This document shows, piece by piece, positions 1 to 6,800 of a DNA stretch of 13,385 bases (the first letter of the stretch is position 1; each line of letters starts with the position of its first letter). Below the pieces are notes generated by a model. The model saw only the letters and a list, made by a program, of their open reading frames with translations. It was not told where the DNA came from and did not search any database. This DNA is from CAJXNP01 sp050305935 (GTDB taxonomy: Bacteria; Bacteroidota; Bacteroidia; Cytophagales; Cyclobacteriaceae), in NCBI GenBank assembly GCA_050305935.1, contig JBNLGG010000092.1:1-13385 (forward strand), written 5' to 3'. A program made the position numbers and the translations under genes.

Positions 1-573
1 CGTGTAAACAAAATTATCAACCTGGCATTGCCTTACCAGGAGCGCGGTGAAAAACCCTGGCTGGAGTTCATGGAGGAGATACTTGGCGAGGACTACTATT
101 TTGTCCACTTTAATCGACGGCCAGGCGTCGCGGATGCCATACTGGAGGAAAATACACACCGGTTCCTTCACAATATGTTCCGCAAGAACGTGCCCCCCGC
201 ACCGCCTCAGCCAGGTATGCAGATGATCAATCTTGCCAGAGCAGAAACACCCCTCGGCGAGCCCATAATGAGCGACAGCGAGCTGGCTGTTTTCGTCTCC
301 GCCTTCGAATCAGCAGGGTTTACAGGCAGTATTAATTGGTACAGGAATCTTGACCGCAACTGGCATTTGTTGGCGGAAGTGAACCCAATTATCCAACAGC
401 CCACACTCATGATCTATGGCGAACGTGATTTGATCCCGAAGTCTGAAAAACTCCTAGATTTTGTGCCTCATGTAGAAGTCGTTAGTTTGGATTGTGGCCA
501 TTGGATTCAGCAAGAACTTCCGGAAGAAACAAACCAGGCGATATTAAAATGGCTGGAACAACAGAATGCCTAA
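1..573 (+). CDS. Epoxide hydrolase (alpha/beta hydrolase fold), C-terminal part
   Basis: The gene runs in from the left edge. The reading frame is open from base 1, so the 190 codons seen are the C-terminal part of a protein normally about 300-330 residues long. Soluble epoxide hydrolases open epoxides to diols through an Asp nucleophile, an acid/His pair and two cap-domain tyrosines. Visible here are the cap signature WYRNLDRNW, which holds the second tyrosine and matches the WYRN..RNW motif of mammalian and bacterial epoxide hydrolases. A PGVADAILEEN segment resembles the cap region around the first tyrosine, with EDYYF just before it. The charge-relay acid lies in YGERDLIP and the catalytic histidine in DCGHW. 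The nucleophile elbow and oxyanion HG.P motif lie upstream of the window. The frame ends at TAA with no obvious terminator. The family assignment is strong; the substrate is unknown, and a haloalkane-dehalogenase-like activity is less likely because of the WYRN motif. Confidence 0.9.
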   Translation, partial: RVNKIINLALPYQERGEKPWLEFMEEILGEDYYFVHFNRRPGVADAILEENTHRFLHNMFRKNVPPAPPQPGMQMINLARAETPLGEPIMSDSELAVFVSAFESAGFTGSINWYRNLDRNWHLLAEVNPIIQQPTLMIYGERDLIPKSEKLLDFVPHVEVVSLDCGHWIQQELPEETNQAILKWLEQQNA

Positions 574-797
574 AAACGAGATGGAAACATATTGTCCAAA
601 GAGCCGAAAAAATTGGCTGCTAAAGGAATGAGGCCAAATAAATTCAGATATTGAATTTGAGCTAAGTTCCTGGAGTGCGTTTATGCTTCGTTCGCACATC
701 GATAAAAAATAGAAGCTTCCCGACTAAATTGGAGACCCCAATAGGGATCACGGTTTGGACCAAATGCGATGGCGTGATTAGGAAGGGAGATGATGAA

Positions 798-1019
798 TTA
801 AAATTCCACCCAAAGCAGACCTTGAAAATTGGGTGGGCATTTCTCTTCCGTGACTTTCACAGCAAATTTTTTAGCATCTTCGTAGGATCTAAAACCATCT
901 TGAGGCCTCGCTTGTTCCCAAACAAAACTAACCTGCCAGTTGTGCTCGCTTTGCCGAAATATGTTATACAAACTCGGGTTAATGACTCTTTTGGTTTCAA
1001 TACTAATGGTTTCTTTCAT
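798..1019 (-). CDS. Small hypothetical protein (73 aa)
   Basis: This is an unrecognised short ORF with an ATG start at 1019 and a TAA stop. It is convergent with the epoxide hydrolase gene. The composition is protein-like: aromatic and charged residues are mixed (NWQVSFVWEQ, FRSYEDAKKFA, LLWVEF), there is no low complexity, and codon use resembles that of the neighbours. The segment around SYEDAKKFA could be a helix packed on strands containing WQVSFVW and LLWVEF, suggesting a small alpha/beta fold. No signal peptide or membrane segment is seen. In-frame upstream codons go back to a TAA about ten codons before the ATG, including a possible TTG start, so the start is not certain. The overlapping plus-strand frame reads as a shadow. 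No function can be given. Confidence 0.5.
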   Translation of the reverse strand: MKETISIETKRVINPSLYNIFRQSEHNWQVSFVWEQARPQDGFRSYEDAKKFAVKVTEEKCPPNFQGLLWVEF

Positions 1020-1198
1020 TTGTTTTCTGTCAAAAAAATACGACTTGTTTAAAAATGCCCTATGGTTTTAAAAAAAAAGGTGTGGAATGTACACTTTTAA
1101 ATCGGATAATCGTTGTGGATGACGATAAAATTGGGGGAGCTTTTTTAAAAGTAAAGCGCGAGTATTGTCGAATTTTCGTTGGCGTCAGGAAGCACGAT

Positions 1199-1821
1199 TT
1201 ATTGTTGTGACCTTTTTCGTAGGAATTCGTAGAGAGATGCCTGTACCAGGATCTTCTCTACCTCATTTTGTTCCACGCGAAGCTGAACATTCCCTTTTGT
1301 GATTTGAAAAGCCTTGCTATTGTCCTGCAATTGCATTGTCAGTACCTTGTCTATTTCTTACTGCGCTCTGGGGTAATAGATTGGAAATGCCACTTCAATG
1401 CGATGGTATAGATTTCGGTTCCTGCAGATGTTACGCTTGATTTCATGCTGATCCGTCAGGGGTTCATCCCGGTACAAGTGTATCCCTTCGCCCTTCAATT
1501 CCCTATTGTCTGTTTTTCCAAAACGTTATCCATCCTCGTCAAGCTCATCATTAACCTTTTCCTGAATTCTATTAGGGGTCTCGGAAAGGTTTTCCTTCAA
1601 TTCTTTTTTTTAGCTTTTTCTTGTCAATCCTGTCTAAACTTCGCCAGTAGGCTACCCTCACGCGAAAGAATTCATCCAGGTTAGAGGAAAAAATAGCTAA
1701 AAACTGGATTTAGTTATAAAATGGAACGGTGGGATCTTTTACCTCCAATAGCACCCGGTAGTTAACATCCAACCAGCTTAGGTCCCTCTGGATCAGCAGG
1801 TCATCAGTGCTTTTTTTACAT
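1199..1821 (-). pseudogene. ppk1: Degenerate polyphosphate kinase (ppk1) remnant with large internal deletion
   Basis: Reading the minus strand from an ATG at 1819-1821 gives unmistakable PPK1 pieces. First is the N-terminal RDLSWLDVNYRVLLE, then IQFLAIFSSNLDEFFRVRVA, then EGIHLYRDEPLTD. Next comes a jump (around 1420-1435) to the C-terminal NLYHRIEVAFPIYYP and MQLQDNSKAF, ending at TAA 1199-1201. PPK1 makes polyphosphate from ATP through a phosphohistidine and is about 690 residues long; the central catalytic part, roughly 400-450 codons, is missing. Other damage: an extra T after the ATG makes ATG-TAA. Stop codons lie at 1710-1712, where a Lys is expected, and at 1526-1528 and 1358-1360. 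A one-base frameshift falls in a run of eight T (1604-1611 on the plus strand). The gene cannot make a kinase. The assignment rests on several separate conserved blocks in the correct order. Confidence 0.85.
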
Positions 1822-1849
1822 CTGATGCTTAAATTCCGTATGTTAGATC

Positions 1850-2932
1850 GTGGACTACCAAATACCCATCAGGAAAATTATTCACGTCGATATGGATGCC
1901 TTTTTCGCTTCCATTGAGCAGCGTGACAACCCGGAACTCAAGGGCAAGCCGGTGGCGGTAGGAGGTAGCCGGGAGAGGGGCGTAGTGGCTGCTGCCAGTT
2001 ACGAGGCAAGGAAGTTTGGTGTTCGGTCGGCCATGCCGTCGAAAATTGCACATGCACGTTGCCCGGAGCTGATCTTTGTGAAGCCACGATTTGAAGTGTA
2101 CAAGGAAGTTTCCCGGCAGATACGGTCTGTTTTCCACGAATACACTGATAAAGTAGAGCCCTTATCATTGGACGAAGCCTTTCTGGATGTGACAGAAAAT
2201 AAAAAGGGAATTGAACTTGCAACGGATATCGCCAAAGAGATCAAGGAAAAAATTCGGACTATTACGCATCTGACTGCCTCTGCCGGGGTTTCCTACAATA
2301 AATTTCTGGCCAAGACAGCAAGCGACGTGAATAAGCCTAACGGTCTGTATGTAATTACACCCGCCAAAGGACCCCGCTATGTGGAAAAACTTGCCATAGA
2401 AAAATTCTTTGGGATCGGGAAAAAGACTGCCGAGAAGATGCACTCCATGGGAATTTTTTATGGTAAAGATCTCTTGCAATACGATGAAGCCTGGCTTGCC
2501 CTTCATTTTGGCAAGACTGGTCATTATTTCTACCAGATTTGCAGAGGCATAGATGACCGGGAGGTAAAGGCTAACCGCAAGCGCAAATCACTGGGCAACG
2601 AGCGCACATTTGATGCAGATGTATATGGAAGAGACCAGCAATTGGAACGGTTGACACAGATCGCAGATTTATTGATCCGGGACCTGGAAAAGTATGCTGT
2701 TAAAGCCCGTACGCTTACGTTAAAGCTTAGATATGGAGATTTTCAGACCATCACCCGTAGCAAAACATTGATCCACCAGCAGTTTGACGATGCTTTGATC
2801 AGGGAGGTGGCCAAAGAACTTTTCCTTCAAATGCCGGAAGATGACCGAGGCATACGTTTGCTCGGTTTGACGTTGTCCAACTTTGTGGAAAATGAAGAAA
2901 ATACCACCGGTCAGCTAGACCTGGGATTTTAG
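1850..2932 (+). CDS. dinB: DNA polymerase IV (Y-family translesion polymerase)
   Basis: This intact 360-residue Pol IV copies past damaged bases with low fidelity and no proofreading. The N-terminal motif HVDMDAFFASIEQ carries metal-binding D14 and the steric-gate aromatic F19. EPLSLDEAFLDVT carries D108 and E109, completing the catalytic triad. The FFGIGKKTAEKM segment (about residue 185) is the thumb helix-hairpin-helix, followed by the little-finger domain with LRYGDFQTITRS. The C-terminus ends in QLDLGF, a good match to the beta-clamp binding motif. Length is typical. GTG at 1850 is the only start that keeps the whole first strand: TAG lies two codons upstream, and the first in-frame ATG falls inside the catalytic motif. 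The gene is divergent from the ppk1 remnant with only 28 bp between start codons, so its promoter probably lies inside the remnant. No LexA-type operator was recognised. Confidence 0.95.
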   Translation: MDYQIPIRKIIHVDMDAFFASIEQRDNPELKGKPVAVGGSRERGVVAAASYEARKFGVRSAMPSKIAHARCPELIFVKPRFEVYKEVSRQIRSVFHEYTDKVEPLSLDEAFLDVTENKKGIELATDIAKEIKEKIRTITHLTASAGVSYNKFLAKTASDVNKPNGLYVITPAKGPRYVEKLAIEKFFGIGKKTAEKMHSMGIFYGKDLLQYDEAWLALHFGKTGHYFYQICRGIDDREVKANRKRKSLGNERTFDADVYGRDQQLERLTQIADLLIRDLEKYAVKARTLTLKLRYGDFQTITRSKTLIHQQFDDALIREVAKELFLQMPEDDRGIRLLGLTLSNFVENEENTTGQLDLGF

Positions 2933-2955
2933 ATGCATCCTTGCCTTATTGAGGA

Positions 2956-3153
2956 ATGGAGATCGTAAGAGTTGTGCTTTTGTCAACAGTGCTCTTTACT
3001 TCGATCTATCCATTCAATGCCTCAGCCTTTTTTTGTGTTTCCCTTAAAAAAATAATGATGAGTAAATCAAAACAGGAGGAGAGGAGGGCAAATGTGTTAG
3101 GTTCTACACTTGTTTTGGTGATCTTGCAAGAAGTCCTTTTAAAATTAAGTTAG
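2956..3153 (+). CDS. Doubtful small ORF (65 aa), hypothetical
   Basis: This short frame follows dinB by 23 bp on the same strand. Its first 25 residues resemble a weak signal peptide or membrane segment (VVLLSTVLFTSIYPFNASA). A charged stretch KSKQEERR then leads to a second hydrophobic tail (VLGSTLVLVILQEVLLKL). An inner start at the tandem ATG near 3055 would give about 32 residues. No family is recognised. It may be a chance frame in the 251-bp gap between dinB and the convergent DUF4256 gene; nothing else is visible in that gap, including no clear terminator hairpin. Confidence 0.2.
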   Translation: MEIVRVVLLSTVLFTSIYPFNASAFFCVSLKKIMMSKSKQEERRANVLGSTLVLVILQEVLLKLS

Positions 3154-3183
3154 TTGGATGGATAATTAGCGCGCAACCAAAGA

Positions 3184-3744
3184 TCACACCCTCAACACCC
3201 CGCGAAACCCCCTGGCAGCATAATATGAGTCAGCGCCATTATGGTAAGTAAAGACGTGGTCATAGCGTCGATCGCAGAAGATGGCGCCGCCGAGCTTTCT
3301 GATGTCAGGAGGGGTTTTTACCCAGCTTGAAGTTTTCCGGTCAAATTTCCCCAGCGTCTGAAGTTCTCGGTATTGTGTTTCTGTTAATATCTCAATACCC
3401 ATTATAGCAGCCATGTCCAGCGCATTGTTTTTTGGCTTGTGTTCTTTTCTGGCATCCAAAGCGGCTCGGTCGTAGCACAAACTCCTGCGTCCTTTGGGAC
3501 TTTCTTCGGAGCAGTCGTAGAAAATGTATTCGCCGGTAGTTGGATCCTGACCCACCACATCCGGCTCGCCACCGGTCATCTCCATTTCATCCAGGGACCA
3601 AAGCTTATACATGTGGGCTTCCAGCCTTGCCCTCACCATCACCCATTCGATTCCTTTATGGCGTTGCTTATTTTTCTCAAAGCGTGTTTCCAATAAATTG
3701 AAAATATCTTCCTGCTGTTCGGGGGTAAATAGCCGTTTAGACAT
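3184..3744 (-). CDS. DUF4256 family protein
   Basis: This is a full-length 186-residue member of DUF4256, a bacterial family of unknown function. Family blocks recognised from memory are GGEPDVVG (58-65), EYIFYDCSEESPKGRRSLCYD (72-92), KPKNNALDMA (103-112), ILTETQYRELQTLGKFD (119-135), SSWVKTP (139-145), LGGAIFCDRRY (151-161) and the C-terminal YHNGADSYYAARGFRG (167-182). The many conserved Cys, Arg, His and acidic residues suggest an enzyme or nucleotide-binding fold, but no catalytic role is established. No signal peptide or TM segment is present, so it is probably cytoplasmic. It begins 77 bp after the stop of the giant kinase gene on the same strand. It could be a read-through member of that operon or have its own promoter; no convincing promoter was seen in the gap. 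It converges on dinB. Confidence 0.9.
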   Translation of the reverse strand: MSKRLFTPEQQEDIFNLLETRFEKNKQRHKGIEWVMVRARLEAHMYKLWSLDEMEMTGGEPDVVGQDPTTGEYIFYDCSEESPKGRRSLCYDRAALDARKEHKPKNNALDMAAIMGIEILTETQYRELQTLGKFDRKTSSWVKTPPDIRKLGGAIFCDRRYDHVFTYHNGADSYYAARGFRGVLRV

Positions 3745-3821
3745 GATCGTAATTTTATGTTTTCTTAAAGTAATGGCTGAGGGAAAATTTAATCAGATTC
3801 TCTTTAAATCACCAGACAAAA

Positions 3822-6800
3822 TTATTTCACAGGAAACTCAAGGATGAACGAAGCTCCTTTGCCCTGTTCACTTTCGCACCATAGTTTTCCTTCCATGGCG
3901 TCCACATATCTCTTGACGATCGCCAAACCAAGACCAGTTGATTTTTCTCCTGCCGTAGGTTTAGCGGAAAGTCGCTGGAATTTATTGAATAGTATCTTCT
4001 GGTCCGCTTCGCTGATTCCAGGTCCCTGGTCTTTTACTTCAATAGTCACAAGCTCTTTTCCATAGTTAATGCTTACTTCCACGTTGCCGTTGAGGTTGGA
4101 AAATTTGATGGCATTGGACATCAGGTTTTCCAGGATCTGGATAAAATAGTTTTTATCGATGCGAATATTTCCTTCTGTCACATTTGAGTTGGCCACGAGT
4201 TCAATTTGTTTCTTTTTCGCTGTCTGAGAAAATGAGTCAACCACCTGGCGGACAAGGGAAACAACATCAACCCGCTCAGGTTTCAGCTCGATTTTCTGAG
4301 CTTCTATGGCGCTGATGTCCAGTATCCTGGATATCATATTGTTCAGGCGATCTGCCGCTTCGATCATTTTTCCGGTATAGTCTACGACCCTTTCATTTGT
4401 GATTTCCATTAAGGTCAACTGGGCCAAACCTTTAATCTGGTTCAGAGGGCTTCGCAGGTCGTGGGAAACGACGTTAATAAGGTCATCTTTTTCCTGGTTG
4501 AGGTTTGTTAGCTCATTGTTTTTATTTCGGAGTTCGTTTCGCTGTTGTTCCAACTCATAGGTACGTTCTTCCACCTTTTGCTCCAGGCTATCATAAAGGA
4601 GCGCATTTTCCAGTGATACCGCCATTTGACCGGACAATAACTTCAATATTTCTACCCGTTTTTCGTCAAATACGCCAGTCGTCAGGTTGTTTTCCAGGAA
4701 AATGAATCCGTTCCTTTTTTTCTTGCTGACAATAGGAAAACAAAGAACAGACCTGCATTTTTTTGCCTGGATGTATTCGTCATCCAAAAAACGATCATCG
4801 GCGAGAGCATCTTCTATTACCAGGCTTTCACCGGTTCGGTCCACGTATTGAACGATCCTGTCAGAATAGCAGTCAGGGGAATAATGGGAGCCGTCTTGCG
4901 GCTCGGTAATTTTCCCCTTTTCGTCAATGGTCGCCTGTACCTGCATTTGGTTGTCAGTGTTCAAAACAAATGCACCGCATTGTGCACCAGCATTTTGGGT
5001 GACGATCTTGAGGAGCTGGTGTACTAGTTTTTTGAGCTTGATTTCACCGGTTATAGCTGACGATGCTTTGATAATCGTCGAAACATCCAACTGCGAAATA
5101 TTGCTTTTGAGCTCCATAAAGGTAGAGGAGGTGATGTCATTTTGTTCAAATGATTTGACCTGTTCACCGGAGTAGTTGCTCAATTTCTTCAACTTAATGG
5201 CAATGCCCCATTTCTGATAGGCCGCATATGCTTTTTTAAGATATTCTGTCTTTTGTGTGGTATCACCCAGCGACCAGTAATAATTACCAGCCATCTCACA
5301 GGCCACCGCCAGGTCATTGGTATATCCATTTACAGAAGCTTCCAGGATGCCTTCTTCGAAGAGGTTCCTCGTTTTTTGGTGGTCTTTCTTGAATACAAAA
5401 TGAATTCCCGCTTCTATGATACTCACCTTGTGGCGGAAGTTCATCGGGGCATGGCCCATCCATTTTTTCAGTTTTGCATGGTTAGCCTTAATCCTTTTTA
5501 GCCAGGTTCTTCTCGTTGATTTAAAGACGGTGTTTTGGCAGATTTCCAGACCAATCAAGGCGTCGTAAAATAAGTGCTGAGGAATAAAGGGGGAGCTTAT
5601 GGCGACATCCAGTTTCTTGAGCTGGTCGCTGTGTGCGAGCGCTTTTTCAAACTCGTCGCTAAAATAGTGCAGGCACATTTTACAGAAATGATAATGGAAC
5701 AGCGCCGTTTTATCATTTCTCATGTCCTGGCCATCTTCGTTTTCCAGAAAGCAGGATTCGTCAAAGACTTCTCCCGATAGTTTGGCAGGATTATCGGTTT
5801 TTTGCGACAAATTTATGATGGTCTGGTAGTCTATAGAGTTATAGTACTCATAGGATTTTTGGTTGAGCTGGCCTATTTTCCGATGGAAATCTGCCTGCCT
5901 ATCAAGAATAGCGCGTAAGGGCTCGCCCAATAGAAATGAGTGGTAGGAATGCACAAAAATCGACCCGGCCGCAAACTCCTGATCACCGGTCTCCAAACCA
6001 TCCCGGTAGGATTCCAGCAGTATAGGGAGCGATTTCTTCAGGTGATCTTTCCAATGGTTGATAAACGTGGCAAAGATTAACTTCGTTCTGGATCGAACAT
6101 GGCGTGTATTAGGGAACTCATCCAGCATTTTAATGGACTCTGTACCAAAAGCATAGCCATCGTCTATTTTGTCCACGATGCCACAAAAAATGATGCCCAG
6201 GCTTCCATAGGTGGCCACCAGATCTCCCGAAGCCCCATACTTCAGAGACAACCGAATCATTTTTAGTATGATGACGGGAAAAAGTTCCGGAGTTACATGG
6301 TAAGCTGCTGACGCAAAACTCAAAATGATTTCCAGTATAGCCAGTGCTTTTTTGTCTGTAATAGGGGGGAGCTGCCTAAAGTAACTAGCTTTTTTATTTC
6401 CCAGTCTCAAGGCAGTGTTGATAAAGCTGGCAATGATCTGAGGTTTCGCCGGTTGCTCGGGAAATCTAACGTTGAAGTTCTTTAAAACGTCCAGGCCCAG
6501 CCGGGTGGCGTCCTTGTATTTATTGCGGGCGATGAGCGAATAGATCGTCACCCGGTAGGCACCCAGCCGCTCATATATATCATCCGTCATCGCAAAGACC
6601 TGCTTGCCCAACTCTTCCATGCGATGGTAATTGCCCGTGAGGTAGGCGCATTCCATAGTTTCTGTAAACACATTGATGTGTGCCGGGTGACCTTCAACCG
6701 AAGAATCTAATTGGATGTAGGCGATGGAACGTTCATAGTGGAATAGGGCATTTTGATAAGCTGCCGATGCTTTGGCTTTGCAGGCGGCTTTGTAATTGAG

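Noticed and set aside
675..1052. Plus-strand frame of 125 codons starting with GTG.
   Set aside because: Its composition is unlike a real protein and it overlaps the better-looking minus-strand 73-residue ORF.
1070..1100. Hairpin-like AAAAGGTGT ... ACACTTTT near the small orphan ORF.
   Set aside because: The stem is short, A/T-rich and bulged. It is not convincing as a terminator or operator.
1085..1210. Plus-strand stretch reading RIIVVDDDKIGGAFLKVK, like the start of a response-regulator receiver domain, tempting as a lost partner of the histidine kinase.
   Set aside because: Only about 15 residues look right. No start codon context or further receiver motifs (phospho-Asp strand, conserved Lys) follow before the stop, so chance is more likely.
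1445..1684. Plus-strand frame of 79 codons.
   Set aside because: It is the antisense of the ppk1 remnant, whose minus-strand reading matches conserved PPK1 blocks.
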